Under the pieces are notes generated by a model. The model saw nothing but the letters and a program-made list of their open reading frames with translations, searched no databases and had not been told where the DNA came from. From an uncultured Burkholderiales bacterium (GTDB lineage Bacteria > Pseudomonadota > Gammaproteobacteria > Burkholderiales > Burkholderiaceae_C): DNA of 39,362 bases. Below, piece after piece: positions 1 to 9,222 of this stretch (position 1 is its first letter; each line of letters begins with the position of its first letter). The DNA is taken from contig CAIMVC010000292.1 in the NCBI GenBank assembly GCA_903844825.1, positions 1 through 39,362 of the forward strand, in the 5' to 3' direction. The translations under genes were made by a program, and so were the position numbers.

Positions 1-857
1 GGCGCGCCAGCTGCGGCGGCCGGGCCGGGCTGGGGGCCGGCGCCAGCGGCCGAGCCGGACCGGGCGGCGGGCGCGGCCCCGGAAGGCGCCGAGTCCGAGC
101 TGCCACTGAAGGCGCTCAGCCCCTGAATCGCCACCGTTCTCTGGCCCGCATTGGGACTGCCGCCCAGCACCAGGTTGCGCAAAATATTGGCCAGGCCCGG
201 TGTGGTGATCTCGCGGTCGCGGTAGGAGACGATGCGGTCGTCCACCGAGGCATGCTTGAGCCTGAACACCATCACGCGCTGGCCGCCCGGAGCACTGGGC
301 ATGGCCGCCAGCGTGGTCTCGATCAGTCGCACGTAGGCGGGCGGTCCGGACACCACCACCACCCCCTGCTCGGGCAACTCGCCCCAGCCAAAGCGTGGAT
401 CCAGCACGCCCAGGCTGCTGAGCACGCCGCGGATGTTCGAGCCCGCCCCCAGCGAGGTGCTGGGGATCGAGCGCACCAGCATTTGCTGGCTGGCCGAGAC
501 ATGCAGCACGCCGGCGTGGGCAAACCACTGCAGGCCGTAGGTGCCGGTCAGCCGGTCCATGAACTCGGTCGGGTTCTTGACGTTGAAGCGGCCGGTGACC
601 TTGTCGGCCAGCGGTGCGCTGGCCTGCAGCGTCAGGTTGAAGCTGGCGGCAAAGTCGCTCAGCACCTTGGACAGCAACTGGCCTTCGGCGTAATAGCTAA
701 AAGGCGCCTCGGGCCAGGGCGCCGGGCCGGCGCTGACGGCGCCGTTCAGGCCCAGTGCCAGGCAGGTGCCAGCCAGCGCAGCGCGCCAGGTCAGCGGCCT
801 GCGGCGCTTTGGCGTTGGCTGAGGTGTTTTGGTGTTGTCGGATTGGCTGTTGGTCAC
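1..857 (-). CDS. sctC: SctC outer-membrane secretin, N-terminal part (partial)
   Basis: This is the T3SS outer-membrane secretin (YscC/HrcC family), which forms the export ring in the outer membrane. I translated it by hand from a GTG at 857, because the frame runs off the left edge; 285 codons are present. A basic stretch (RRRPLTWR) leads a hydrophobic core ending AVSA-G, a Sec signal peptide. The mature start (PFSYYAEGQLLSKVLSDFA) and the following FNLTLQASAPLADKVTG are typical of the secretin N0 domain. An N1-type segment with GVVVVSGPPAYV follows, then VMVFRLKHASVDDR. Before the edge there is an Ala/Gly/Pro/Ser-rich stretch of about 30 residues that looks like a disordered insert. The GTG overlaps the upstream stop as GTGA, so the two genes are translationally coupled. 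The C-terminal secretin barrel lies outside the window. Confidence 0.9.
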   Translation of the reverse strand, partial: MTNSQSDNTKTPQPTPKRRRPLTWRAALAGTCLALGLNGAVSAGPAPWPEAPFSYYAEGQLLSKVLSDFAASFNLTLQASAPLADKVTGRFNVKNPTEFMDRLTGTYGLQWFAHAGVLHVSASQQMLVRSIPSTSLGAGSNIRGVLSSLGVLDPRFGWGELPEQGVVVVSGPPAYVRLIETTLAAMPSAPGGQRVMVFRLKHASVDDRIVSYRDREITTPGLANILRNLVLGGSPNAGQRTVAIQGLSAFSGSSDSAPSGAAPAARSGSAAGAGPQPGPAAAAGA

Positions 858-1219
858 AGGGCGGTTCTCCACAATTCAATGTCGTTGACCAGGCCTTCCA
901 CGGCCAGGTCGAGGTCGGGCACGTCGGCGCCGGCGGGCAGGCAGCGTTGCAGCCAGAAGGCGGACGCGTCGCTGTCCACCATCACATGGCTGCTGCTGGC
1001 GCGGCTCCGGGCCAGGGCAATGGTCAGCACCCGTTCCAGCGTGCGTTCGCGCTCGCTGGCTTGTACCGGCAGGTCGCACACACGCGCTTCGAGCAGCAAC
1101 TGCTGCGTGGGCAATTCAATCAGGTGCACGCGCGACTGGTCAAAAGTCACGGCCAGGCGTTTGGTTTGGGTCAGCGGACCCAGGTCTTGGGTCTGGGCCC
1201 AGCGCTCGATCAGGTTCAT
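854..1219 (-). CDS. Small CesT-like T3SS protein between sctU and sctC (BscW position)
   Basis: A 121-residue acidic protein with the alternating strand/helix pattern of class I T3SS chaperones. An N-terminal helix is followed by strands (KRLAVTF, VHLIELP, LLLEARVCDLP), then a strand/helix end with WLQRCLPAGADVPDLDLAVEGL and a closing helix VNDIELWRTAL. It lies between sctU and sctC, the place occupied by bscW in Bordetella, and its stop overlaps the sctC start. The family assignment rests on fold pattern and position, not on a signature motif. It may assist a substrate or secretin assembly; I cannot tell which. Confidence 0.6.
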   Translation of the reverse strand: MNLIERWAQTQDLGPLTQTKRLAVTFDQSRVHLIELPTQQLLLEARVCDLPVQASERERTLERVLTIALARSRASSSHVMVDSDASAFWLQRCLPAGADVPDLDLAVEGLVNDIELWRTAL

Positions 1220-1260
1220 GGTGGTGGGGTACTTTCTTGTGCTGTCGTCAGGGGCCGGCT

Positions 1261-2334
1261 TTAGCCCATGGGGTAGGGTGCTTCGGGCGAAATGCCCGAG
1301 GCCTTGAGGTCCTGGACCAGTTTGAGCACGGCGGCCACCGGCTCGATCAGGTCGCTGGGGATGTACTGGTTGACGGCGCCCTCGTTGAACAAGGCGTGCG
1401 CCAGCGGAATGTTTTGCATCACCGGCACACCCGCTTCGATGGCTGCATTGATCATGAGCTGCGCCAGCGTGCCTTCGCCCTTGGCCATCAGCATCGGCAA
1501 GGGCGTGGTGTCTTCGTCGTATTTGATGGCCAGGGCTAGGTGGGTCGGGTTGGTGATCACCACCGAGGCCTCACGGGCCTGCTGCACCGAGTCGTTTTGC
1601 AGCAATTCCTGATGCAACTGCTTGCGCTGGCCCTTGATCTGCGGGTCGCCCTCCATGCCCTTGTATTCCTGCTTGACCTCGTCCTTGCTCATCATCAATT
1701 GCTTGGTGTACTGAAACCGCTGCCAGGCCAGGTCGGCCAGGGCGATCACGGTGTAGGCCAGGCCGGTGTAGATGATCATGATCTTGAGCAACTGCCCGAC
1801 GATCTGGCCGAAGTTGGAAATGTCGTAGGCCGGCACGTACATCAGCGTGGGCAGGCTGTCGATGATCAGCAGGTAGATCACCCAGGACAGCACGGCAATT
1901 TTTAGCGACGACTTGAGAAACTCGACCAGGTTTTTCTTCGACACCATGTTCTTGGCATTGCTGATCACGTCGAGCTTTTTGGCCGAGGGCATGATGGCCT
2001 TGAAAGAGATCAAAAAGCCCGTCTGTATCACTTCGGCAAAAATGCCCACGCCCATGCCGATCATCAAAAATGGCAACAGCAAAAAAACGCCTTCGCGCAG
2101 CAAGTCTTCCACCAGCACGCTGATGGCATGCCCGAAGTCGTCATTGATGTAGGGCATGGGCATGAGAATCATGCGGCCGATCTGCTCGGTGATGTTCTGG
2201 CCGTTGGCCACGATGTAGCCAAAAAAAGCCACGATCAGCGCCGTCTGGGTGAAGTCCTTGCTCTTGGCGACTTCCCCTTTTTCGCGCGCTTCGCGCAGCT
2301 TCTTGGCGGTGGGTTGTTCGGTTTTTTCGCTCAT
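1261..2334 (-). CDS. sctU: SctU export-gate switch protein (YscU/FlhB family)
   Basis: Inner-membrane export-gate component that switches the machine from early needle and rod substrates to translocators. The 357 residues open with the conserved SEKTEQPTAKKLREAREKG and contain four hydrophobic segments (about 29-48, 79-103, 143-163, 180-203). After the linker comes the autocleavage site N262-P263-T264-H265 followed by LALAIKYDE. Length and the NPTH position match the Yersinia protein closely. It starts 12 bp after sctT ends. Cleavage between Asn and Pro is known for the family and expected here because all four residues are intact. Confidence 0.97.
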   Translation of the reverse strand: MSEKTEQPTAKKLREAREKGEVAKSKDFTQTALIVAFFGYIVANGQNITEQIGRMILMPMPYINDDFGHAISVLVEDLLREGVFLLLPFLMIGMGVGIFAEVIQTGFLISFKAIMPSAKKLDVISNAKNMVSKKNLVEFLKSSLKIAVLSWVIYLLIIDSLPTLMYVPAYDISNFGQIVGQLLKIMIIYTGLAYTVIALADLAWQRFQYTKQLMMSKDEVKQEYKGMEGDPQIKGQRKQLHQELLQNDSVQQAREASVVITNPTHLALAIKYDEDTTPLPMLMAKGEGTLAQLMINAAIEAGVPVMQNIPLAHALFNEGAVNQYIPSDLIEPVAAVLKLVQDLKASGISPEAPYPMG

Positions 2335-2346
2335 GCTCCGCCTTCC

Positions 2347-3150
2347 TCAGGGCACGGCCCTGAACACGCGGTCCAGTCTGGCGTTCCAGTTGGCCAGGTC
2401 GCGCACCGGCTCGAGGCTGTAGTCGAACAGCGTGCCGGCGTAGACGATCAGCACAAAAATGCCCAGCGCGCTTTTGATTGGCATGGCCAGAAAAAACACC
2501 TGCAACTGCGGCGCGAAGCGGCTCACCAGCGCCAACCCGAGTTCGCTGAGAAACATGGCAATGAGCACGGGCGCGGCCAGCAGCAGGGCGGTCAGCACAA
2601 AGCGGTTGAGCTGGGTCAGCAGCAGCTCGGCCGCATCCTGGTTCCAGTTCGGCCAGAAGGTCAGCGGCGGCCACAGGCGGTAGCTGTCGTAGAGCATGCC
2701 CAGCAGCAGTGTCAGCCCGCCGGAGAGCAAGAAAAAAGTGATGAAGGCGAAATTAAACAAGATGCCCAGCGGCGAGGTGTCGTGCCCGGTCATCGGGTTG
2801 ATGGTGGCCGCCATGCTGGCGCCGCGCTGGTTGTCAATCACGAAGCCAATGGCCTCCATGGTCCAGAAGGGAATCGCCACCAGGTAGCCCAGCACCAGCC
2901 CGATGATGGCCTCCTTGCCCAGCAACATCAAAAAAGTCATGTCCATCTGTATCGCGCTGGCCGGCGGCAGGCTGGGCACCACCACCAGACCCAGACAGGT
3001 CGCCACCGCCATGGCGATGGTGCGCGGCACCATGCTGCGGCTCATGAAGGGGACCAGCAAAAACAGCGGCATCAGGCGGGCCTGCACCACGCTGAGCATC
3101 AGCAAATAGCCCTTGAGCTCTTCATAGCTGAACGGCCCGAACAAGCTCAT
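2347..3150 (-). CDS. sctT: SctT export-gate protein (YscT/FliR family)
   Basis: A 267-residue polytopic inner-membrane protein of the SctR-S-T export gate. Typical features are the N-terminal hydrophobic segments with LSVVQARLMPLFLLVPFMSR, the conserved GFVIDNQRGASMA near 111-123, and the C-terminal LGLALVSRFAPQLQVFFLA followed by IKSALGIFVLIVY. The order R-S-T-U is the one expected. A 73-bp gap separates it from sctS, unusually large for this operon; I see no separate gene in it. Confidence 0.96.
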   Translation of the reverse strand: MSLFGPFSYEELKGYLLMLSVVQARLMPLFLLVPFMSRSMVPRTIAMAVATCLGLVVVPSLPPASAIQMDMTFLMLLGKEAIIGLVLGYLVAIPFWTMEAIGFVIDNQRGASMAATINPMTGHDTSPLGILFNFAFITFFLLSGGLTLLLGMLYDSYRLWPPLTFWPNWNQDAAELLLTQLNRFVLTALLLAAPVLIAMFLSELGLALVSRFAPQLQVFFLAMPIKSALGIFVLIVYAGTLFDYSLEPVRDLANWNARLDRVFRAVP

Positions 3151-3223
3151 GGCGCAGCCTTCCTCGCGCAGCTGGCCGGAACGCGGGCAGCACTGTGGCG
3201 AAGGCGGGCATAGCGCTGCATGC

Positions 3224-3493
3224 TTACCGGGCTACGCGCTGGAAGCTGTCAAAAATCGACAGCGTGTAATTCATCAGCTCGCCGCCCAGCCAGGAGGCGG
3301 TGAGAAACAGTGTCAGCCCCACCGAAATCAGCTTGATCGCAAAAGACAGGGTCTGCTCCTGAATCTGCGTGAGCGCCTGCAGCAATGAAAACAGCGTGCC
3401 GACCACGGCCGCGACCACGATCGCCGGCATGGACAGCAGCAGCGTCAGGTAAAGCGCCTGCACCAGGTAGGCAACCACATCGTTTCCGTTCAT
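3224..3493 (-). CDS. sctS: SctS export-gate protein (YscS/FliQ family)
   Basis: An 89-residue protein with two transmembrane helices (about 12-37 and 50-76). It carries the family hallmark of a short charged/polar loop, ALTQIQEQTLSFAIKL. SctS packs around SctR/SctT in the export gate. The start at ATG 3493 lies five bases after the sctR stop. The length is exactly that of the family. Confidence 0.96.
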   Translation of the reverse strand: MNGNDVVAYLVQALYLTLLLSMPAIVVAAVVGTLFSLLQALTQIQEQTLSFAIKLISVGLTLFLTASWLGGELMNYTLSIFDSFQRVAR

Positions 3494-3498
3494 GGTGT

Positions 3499-4152
3499 TT
3501 ACGCGTAAGTCAGGATCAAGCCACGGATCAGACGGGTCCAGCCGTCGACCATGACAAACAAAAACAGCTTGAGCGGCATCGAGATCATGGTCGGGGAGAC
3601 CATCATCATGCCCATGGCCAGCAAGATGTTGGAGACGATCAGATCAATCACCACAAAGGGAAGGAACAGCAAAAAGCCGATCTTGAACGCCTGCGTCAGC
3701 TCCGTCACCATGAAGGCCGGCAGCAAGATGATGAAGTCGGTTGACTTGACGCTGGCGGCCAGTTCCGGGCCCCACAGCTCGACGATGGTCTTGCCAAAAA
3801 AGTCGCGCTGGTCACGGCTGGAGTGTTTGAGCATGAAGCCACGCAGCGGCTCGGCCCCTTTGGCCACCGAGGCGACCATCTTGTCGACGGACTGGGTGGC
3901 CTTGGGCTGGTTCATGAACTCCTGGTGCATGGCGTTGCCGATCGGCGCCATGATGTAGACCGACAAAATCAGCGACAGGCCGTACAGCGCCAGGTTGGGC
4001 GGGATCTGCTGCACGCCCAGGGCATTGCGCAGCAGTGACATCACCACCATGATTTTCAAAAAAGTGGTGCTGACCACCACCACGGTGGGCAGCAGGGCCA
4101 GCAGCGAGAACGCGATGGCCAGCGAGATCGGATCAAAGCCGGAAGGAGACAT
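3499..4152 (-). CDS. sctR: SctR export-gate protein (YscR/FliP family)
   Basis: Core protein of the inner-membrane export gate. I chose ATG 4152 (MSPSGFDPISLAIAF) because it gives the usual 217-residue family length and follows the sctQ stop by four bases; an upstream extension would run into sctQ. Conserved motifs seen include TTFLKIMVVMSLLRNALGVQ, ILSVYIMAPIG, FIILLPAFMVTELTQAFKIG and FVVIDLIVSNILLAMGMMMV. Four hydrophobic segments are evident. Confidence 0.97.
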   Translation of the reverse strand: MSPSGFDPISLAIAFSLLALLPTVVVVSTTFLKIMVVMSLLRNALGVQQIPPNLALYGLSLILSVYIMAPIGNAMHQEFMNQPKATQSVDKMVASVAKGAEPLRGFMLKHSSRDQRDFFGKTIVELWGPELAASVKSTDFIILLPAFMVTELTQAFKIGFLLFLPFVVIDLIVSNILLAMGMMMVSPTMISMPLKLFLFVMVDGWTRLIRGLILTYA

Positions 4153-4156
4153 CAGT

Positions 4157-5221
4157 TCACTCGCCGCCTTTGTCGGCTGCAATGGCGCGCAGCTCGCCCA
4201 CCAGCACGCCGAACTGCCCGTCAATGTCAACCAGCTGGCCGCTGCCGATCACCGCGCCATTGGCGCGTATCGTCACGCCGTGCTGGAGCGGGCGACCCAG
4301 GGACAGCGCCTGGCCGGCACCCAGCAGGCGCAGCTCGGCCAGGCTGATGGTTTTTTGGCCCAGGTCAAAGCTCAGGTGCACGGGCATCTGGTCCCAGGCG
4401 ATCTCGGTGTCGTCGGCGTCGGGGGTAGGGACGGTGGTGTTCATGGTGGTGGGTGATGCAAGTAAATGAAGGGTGGTGTCGTCAAGCCGGACCGGGACGG
4501 CCCAGTGACGGCGTTGGCCCAGGGCGGTGCGCAGCAACAGGCTTTGCTCGCCCTGCATGAAGCAGTCGGTCATAAAGACCAGGCCGCCGGGCTGCAGGCG
4601 GCGCAGCTGATCCAGCGGCAGCAGGGTCTGGCCCACGCACAACTCCAGCGCCACTGGCAGCTCGTCCATCGGGCAAAGGTCGGGCTCGGCCGGCAGGTCT
4701 TGCGCCAGCGCGGCCACCAGCATCAGCGCCAGGCTGTCCATGTGGACCACGACCGGCAGGGTCTCGCCGTCCACCAGCGCCAGTTCCACCGCCAGCGCGT
4801 GCGGCGCTTCGGCGGGGCGGGCATCGCCAGCCAGCGCGATCTGTGTCAGTTGCGCTGCGCCGCGCCCGGCGATGGCCAGGCGGCTGGTGATCCACTCCAC
4901 GACGTGGCCCAGCGCGGCCTGGCGAAATGAGGCCGGCAGCTCGCCTTGCTCGCGCACGCCGAGCACCATGTGCAGCCAGCGGTCCAGCACCCAGGGCGCC
5001 AGGTCCAGCGCCAGCTGGCCGCCGGCCCATTCCAGGCTCAGGCGCTGGGAGCCCGTGGCCCGTGCAGGGGCCTCGCCGGGGGCCAGCGGCAGCAAGTGCA
5101 GGCGCGCCTGCTGGCCGTTGGGCAAACCGCTCAGAAGCGGGCCGCCGCCGCGGGTGGTCAGGGCGGCCAGGGCCTGGGCCTCGGTGCTGGTCAGGCGGGG
5201 GAGTGTCAGTGGGCGACTCAA
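4157..5221 (-). CDS. sctQ: SctQ cytoplasmic sorting-platform / C-ring protein
   Basis: SctQ forms pods of the cytoplasmic sorting platform that link SctK to the SctL-SctN ATPase complex. The protein has 354 residues. The N-terminal half is variable. Around 190-285 is a first SpoA-type segment (ALELCVGQTLLPLDQLRRL). The last ~95 residues hold a second SpoA domain (LSFDLGQKTISLAELRLLG, GVTIRANGAVIGSGQLVDID), as in YscQ/FliN. It lies between sctP and sctR as expected. An in-frame ATG at 4444 precedes the C-terminal SpoA domain and is a possible start for a short SctQ-C product. Confidence 0.93.
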   Translation of the reverse strand: MSRPLTLPRLTSTEAQALAALTTRGGGPLLSGLPNGQQARLHLLPLAPGEAPARATGSQRLSLEWAGGQLALDLAPWVLDRWLHMVLGVREQGELPASFRQAALGHVVEWITSRLAIAGRGAAQLTQIALAGDARPAEAPHALAVELALVDGETLPVVVHMDSLALMLVAALAQDLPAEPDLCPMDELPVALELCVGQTLLPLDQLRRLQPGGLVFMTDCFMQGEQSLLLRTALGQRRHWAVPVRLDDTTLHLLASPTTMNTTVPTPDADDTEIAWDQMPVHLSFDLGQKTISLAELRLLGAGQALSLGRPLQHGVTIRANGAVIGSGQLVDIDGQFGVLVGELRAIAADKGGE

Positions 5222-5232
5222 AATGAAGGTTC

Positions 5233-5802
5233 CTAAGGCGCAGAAGCAAATGCTTCGGTGATGTGGTCGGTGTCGTGGTCGGCAACCGGGCCTTGGGACT
5301 CGTCGATGACGCGCCAGACGGCGTCTCGCCCAAGATCGTTGGCCAGTTGCCGTGCCATGTCCTGGGCGGGTGTGGCCAGGCTTTGAAAAGAGTCGGCCTC
5401 GGTGCAGCGAAATTCGGCGACCCAGGCGCCAGCGTCCTCGAAGACGGACACGCTCACCCCTGGGTAGAGGTCGTCTGCCAGGTCCATGCGCACGCTGCGT
5501 TGTTCCTGGCCGATCTGCAGGCCGCCCACGCTTTGACGCAACAAGTCGAGCACGCCGGGGTTGACGGCCGCTTGGGCTGATGTCGCCGACGCTGCGCCGC
5601 CAAACAGGCCCATGGGGTGGCTCAGCGCCGCTTCGGCGGGAGCTGCAGCCGGGGGCGCCAGATCCGCCGCTTTCATGGCCTGCGCAAAGCGGGCGCGGCT
5701 GTCGTCGCCCGGTTGCGTTGGTGTGCCCATGCCGGACTGCGGGCCGCTTTCGGAGCGGCTCGAAGGCATGCGCAGATCCAGGGAAATCGGCCGCTCAGTC
5801 AT
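5233..5802 (-). CDS. sctP: SctP needle-length / substrate-switch regulator
   Basis: By position (between sctO and sctQ) and composition this is SctP, the ruler and substrate-specificity switch. I start it at ATG 5802, which overlaps the end of sctO by eight bases; the frame extends further upstream only inside sctO. The 189 residues comprise a polar, Pro/Ala-rich N-terminal half and a compact C-terminal domain (about 105-170: VRMDLADDLYPGVSVSVFE, then WVAEFRCTEADSF) that fits the T3S4 switch domain. The protein is short for the family; if the ruler model holds, a short needle would be expected. Sequence similarity is low, so the call leans on position. Confidence 0.8.
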   Translation of the reverse strand: MTERPISLDLRMPSSRSESGPQSGMGTPTQPGDDSRARFAQAMKAADLAPPAAAPAEAALSHPMGLFGGAASATSAQAAVNPGVLDLLRQSVGGLQIGQEQRSVRMDLADDLYPGVSVSVFEDAGAWVAEFRCTEADSFQSLATPAQDMARQLANDLGRDAVWRVIDESQGPVADHDTDHITEAFASAP

Positions 5803-6286
5803 GCGTGCTCCATTCTTCGCGTTCACGCACCACGTTGGCCAGCTCCTCGAGTTCGAGCTCTTCCTTGCGCTCGACTTCGCGGGCCACGGCCGAGTGGTGG
5901 TTGCGCGCCAGTTCAAAGAACTTCTGGCGGGCGGTGCTGGCGTCTCTCATGCGGGTGGTGGCACCTTGAAATTCGTCTTTGGCCTTGACGTGGTGCTGCT
6001 GCGCGGCTTGCCACTGGCCGTTGTGTTCGAGCTCTTTTTGGCGCAGACCGGCCACGTCGTTTTGAACGTCGGCGATGTCGCGCGGCTTGACCACGCGGCT
6101 GCACAGCTCCTGGTACCAGCGCAGCTCGTCGGCGGTGGCCTGGGCTACAAAATCTTCCAGGGCCTGCTGCGCATCGCGTTCGGACTGCGCCGCGATGCCC
6201 AGGCGCGCACGCGACTTTTGCAGCTCGGTTTCCGCCTTGTGCTCGCGAAAGGTCTTGATGAATAAAAGCTCGTCAATCATGGCCAT
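5795..6286 (-). CDS. sctO: SctO central stalk protein (YscO/FliJ-like)
   Basis: A 163-residue, highly charged, almost entirely alpha-helical protein forming a long two-stranded coiled coil (about 8-80 and 85-155, rich in Glu, Arg, Gln and Ala). SctO acts as the stalk in the SctN hexamer and contacts SctV. It lies directly downstream of sctN and overlaps sctP. Starts at Met1 (6286) or Met3 (6280) are both possible. Recognition is from position plus coiled-coil character. Confidence 0.88.
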   Translation of the reverse strand: MAMIDELLFIKTFREHKAETELQKSRARLGIAAQSERDAQQALEDFVAQATADELRWYQELCSRVVKPRDIADVQNDVAGLRQKELEHNGQWQAAQQHHVKAKDEFQGATTRMRDASTARQKFFELARNHHSAVAREVERKEELELEELANVVREREEWSTHD

Positions 6287-6298
6287 CGGGCTGACTCC

Positions 6299-7630
6299 TT
6301 ATCGCGCACCGGTGATCTGCATCAGCTGGGCAATGGTGTCGTCGATGCCAATGCGCTCCTTGGTGCCCTGCTTGAGAAAGCTGCGGATCGCGTCGATCTT
6401 GGCAATCGCCTCGTCAGCGACCTTGTCGGTGCCGGCCTTGTACTCGCCGATCTTGACCAGCAACTCGACATCGGCGTACTTGGCCATCAGCTCGCGCAGG
6501 CGGCCGGCGGCCTTGCGGTGTTCCGGGCTGACGACGTTGTTTTGCACGCGACTGGCCGAGGCCAGCACGTCGATGGCCGGGTAGTGGTTGGCCGAGGCCA
6601 GCGCCCGCGACAAAATAATGTGACCGTCCAGAATCGAGCGGGTCTCGTCGGCGATCGGCTCGGTCATGTCGTCACCCTCGACCAGCACGGTGTAGAGCGC
6701 GGTGATCGAGCCCTTGTCGTTCATGCCCACCCTCTCCATCAGTTTGGGCAGGGTGGCAAACACCGACGGCGGGTAGCCGCGCCGGGTTGGTGGCTCGCCG
6801 GCGGCCAGGCCGATCTCGCGCTGCGCGCGGGCAAAGCGGGTGACCGAGTCCATCAGGAACAGCACTTTTTTGCCCTGGTCGCGAAAGTACTCGGCAATGG
6901 CGGTGGCCACGTAGGCCGCCTTGGCCCGCTCCATCGACGATTTGTCAGAGGTGGCGCAGACGATCACCGCCTTGCGCCTGCCGGCCTCACCGAGTTCGTG
7001 CTCAATGAATTCGCGCACCTCGCGGCCGCGCTCACCAATCAGCGCAATCACCGTGACGTCGACCTCGGCGCCCTTGACCAGCATGCCCAGCAGCGTTGAC
7101 TTGCCACCACCGGCAGCGGCAAAAATGCCCATGCGCTGGCCTTCGCCGCAAGTGAGCATGCTGTCAATGGCGCGCACGCCCAGGGGCATCGGGTCTTTGA
7201 TGACGCGCCGCTTCATGGGGTCGGGTGCCTCGGCAAACACCGGGTAAAAACGGTCGGCCTCGAGCGGGCCGCGCTCGTCAAAGTCCATCGGGTTGCCCAG
7301 CCCGTCCAGCACCCGGCCGAGCAGGCCGTTGCCCACGGGCACCATGTGGGCGCGCCCGGTGGGCGTGACTTCGGTGGTGCCCGAGATACCGTACATGTCG
7401 CCAATCGGCGTGAGCAGCGCGGCGTCTTTCAAAAAGCCGACCACTTCGGCCTTCATCTCGAATTTTTCGCCCGGCTGGCGCAGGATGCAGACCTCGCCGA
7501 TCTTCACGGCCGGCACCACCGCCTTGATGATGGTGCCGATCACCTGCGTGACACGGCCCTTGATGGCCAGGGTCGGCGTGTCCTCGATGGCCAGCTCCAT
7601 CATGTCGGTGACGTAGTCAAAATTTTTCAT
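6299..7630 (-). CDS. sctN: SctN T3SS ATPase
   Basis: The hexameric ATPase that strips chaperones and unfolds substrates at the export gate. The 443 residues show a Walker A loop at about 171-180 ([10 protein letters not shown]), the catalytic-Glu region [13 protein letters not shown] (196-208), Walker [21 protein letters not shown] (256-275), and ProPPS(V)F-type [20 protein letters not shown]. The N-terminal barrel carries [13 protein letters not shown]. The family assignment is not in doubt. It lies 13 bp after a substrate-type gene rather than directly after sctL, which is unusual. Confidence 0.98.
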   Translation of the reverse strand: MKNFDYVTDMMELAIEDTPTLAIKGRVTQVIGTIIKAVVPAVKIGEVCILRQPGEKFEMKAEVVGFLKDAALLTPIGDMYGISGTTEVTPTGRAHMVPVGNGLLGRVLDGLGNPMDFDERGPLEADRFYPVFAEAPDPMKRRVIKDPMPLGVRAIDSMLTCGEGQRMGIFAAAGGGKSTLLGMLVKGAEVDVTVIALIGERGREVREFIEHELGEAGRRKAVIVCATSDKSSMERAKAAYVATAIAEYFRDQGKKVLFLMDSVTRFARAQREIGLAAGEPPTRRGYPPSVFATLPKLMERVGMNDKGSITALYTVLVEGDDMTEPIADETRSILDGHIILSRALASANHYPAIDVLASASRVQNNVVSPEHRKAAGRLRELMAKYADVELLVKIGEYKAGTDKVADEAIAKIDAIRSFLKQGTKERIGIDDTIAQLMQITGAR

Positions 7631-7643
7631 GGTGCGCAGGTAC

Positions 7644-9212
7644 TCACGCGTAGTTGGGCATGCCGTTCAGTGGCGGGTCCTCGGAGATGTTCATTTCGAA
7701 CTCGTCGAGATCGGTGAGGTGAGCGGTTTCTGCGTAGATGCGGTGACCCAGGCTGGCCAGCTCCTGGCTGTTATCCAGCGCCTGGCTCAGCCCCGACATG
7801 TCGTTCACGCGCTGGCTCAGCTGCGACAAGGTGACCCCGATGCGTATGAGTGTGGTGGTGAAGTCCACGCCGCCGACGCCGGTGAACTTGTCGACAAGTT
7901 TGCTGCCGGCAACGTCAGTGAGCATCACGCCCGCGGTGACCGCGAAGGCGCCGATGCCGGGGGCGCCAGCGGGGGCGGAGGCGGCGACAAGGTCCGGCTG
8001 CGGCGCGTTGGCCACGTCGCTGGCACTGGCCAGGTTCGGGGCTGCCTGGCTGCCGGCAGGGTCAGCAGGGGCAGCAAGGTCAGCAGGCTCGGCGGGCGCA
8101 GCGAGCAGCTCATCCGAGCTGTCCGGGGCCGGGCTGGCAGCGGGGGCATTCATGCTGGCAGACACGCCGCCCACCTGCTGATGCAACTCGGTGAGTGCAG
8201 TGGTCATTTTGTCGACCTGGCGGCGCAGGTCTTCTTCAATCGCCGCGAGTTGTCCTTCCAGTTCGTTACGCAGGGGTGAGTCTGACGGCAGCAGGCGCAG
8301 CTCGGCCAGCAGGCGCTCTGCGGCTTCGGCGCTCTGGAGGACTTCGAAGGTCAGCTTATCGCGCTGGGCGAGATCAGCCATGGTGGGCGTGGTGCCCAAC
8401 TCTTTGGAGATGACCGTCAGGGCGCCGGTCATCAGCAGGCTCACGGCCGCCATCGGCAGCGCGGCCACGCCGACCGCGATCAGGCCGGTAGCGGCTCCGC
8501 TGGCGGCCTGCAGCGCCAGGTCGATCGCCAGGCTGCCTTTACCGGCCCAGGCGATACGCCGGTCTTCGTCCCAGTCTGAGGGCAAGGCCTTGTAGAGCAA
8601 ATTGCCCAGCGAGTTGGTGCCCAGCGGCAGCTTGTGCGGCGGCTCTTCGCCGCGCTTGATGGCTTCAGCATTTTCCACCTCCAGCTTGGCGCAGTGGGCG
8701 TCGCCCGACATCCGTGCTGTCATGGTGGCCAGGATAGAGCCCGCCACCAGCAGGCCAGCGCCACCGGTGGCGATGCCAAAGCCGATCGCCACCGCGGCCA
8801 TCACACCCACGGCGAAGGCACCGCCTAGTTTTTGCTTGAAGGTGCGCTTGGCCACCACGTCGAGGTTAGCCGTGAGGGCTTCCTTGACGCTATCGGACGT
8901 TTTAACCAGATCGGCATTGATGTCGTGGTTTTTGTCCACGTTACGAAAGTCGAATTTCCCGCGGTCGGCCTCGGACAGTCGCATGGCGGGCGGGGGCGCG
9001 TGGCCGCCTTCCGCCGCCGCCTGTGCCGCATTGGGCTCTGGTCGCGCCGGCGCCCGCGGCATGGTCATGCTGGCGCTGGCAAAGGGGCGCTCGCGCAGGC
9101 TTGGCGAGCGCTCCATGGCCGGCGCGTCGAGCTGCTGCGAGAGCGGGCGCAGCGCGCCCACGTCCATGCTGCGCGGGCGCTGGCTTTGAATCTGTGACGG
9201 AAGGCCGGGCAT
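7644..9212 (-). CDS. Hydrophobic T3SS substrate, translocator-like or effector, embedded between sctL and sctN
   Basis: A 522-residue protein that I do not recognise by name. Residues 1-80 are polar, Pro/Arg/Ser-rich and without a Sec signal, like a T3SS export region. Two long hydrophobic hairpins follow (about 129-166, rich in Gly/Ala/Val, and 227-268). Next are a helical, coiled-coil-prone region (285-345), an Ala/Pro/Asp-rich linker (355-425) and a third hydrophobic patch near 425-445. The architecture resembles T3SS hydrophobic translocators. A TPR chaperone gene lies immediately upstream, which is the usual arrangement for a translocator. It could be a third pore protein, or an effector that inserts in host membranes. 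Confidence 0.6.
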   Translation of the reverse strand: MPGLPSQIQSQRPRSMDVGALRPLSQQLDAPAMERSPSLRERPFASASMTMPRAPARPEPNAAQAAAEGGHAPPPAMRLSEADRGKFDFRNVDKNHDINADLVKTSDSVKEALTANLDVVAKRTFKQKLGGAFAVGVMAAVAIGFGIATGGAGLLVAGSILATMTARMSGDAHCAKLEVENAEAIKRGEEPPHKLPLGTNSLGNLLYKALPSDWDEDRRIAWAGKGSLAIDLALQAASGAATGLIAVGVAALPMAAVSLLMTGALTVISKELGTTPTMADLAQRDKLTFEVLQSAEAAERLLAELRLLPSDSPLRNELEGQLAAIEEDLRRQVDKMTTALTELHQQVGGVSASMNAPAASPAPDSSDELLAAPAEPADLAAPADPAGSQAAPNLASASDVANAPQPDLVAASAPAGAPGIGAFAVTAGVMLTDVAGSKLVDKFTGVGGVDFTTTLIRIGVTLSQLSQRVNDMSGLSQALDNSQELASLGHRIYAETAHLTDLDEFEMNISEDPPLNGMPNYA

Positions 9213-9222
9213 GCGTTCTTTG

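Noticed and set aside
2128-3213. 361-codon plus-strand frame opposite sctT/sctU
   Set aside because: Opposite two certain export-gate genes, with His/Gln-rich shadow composition.
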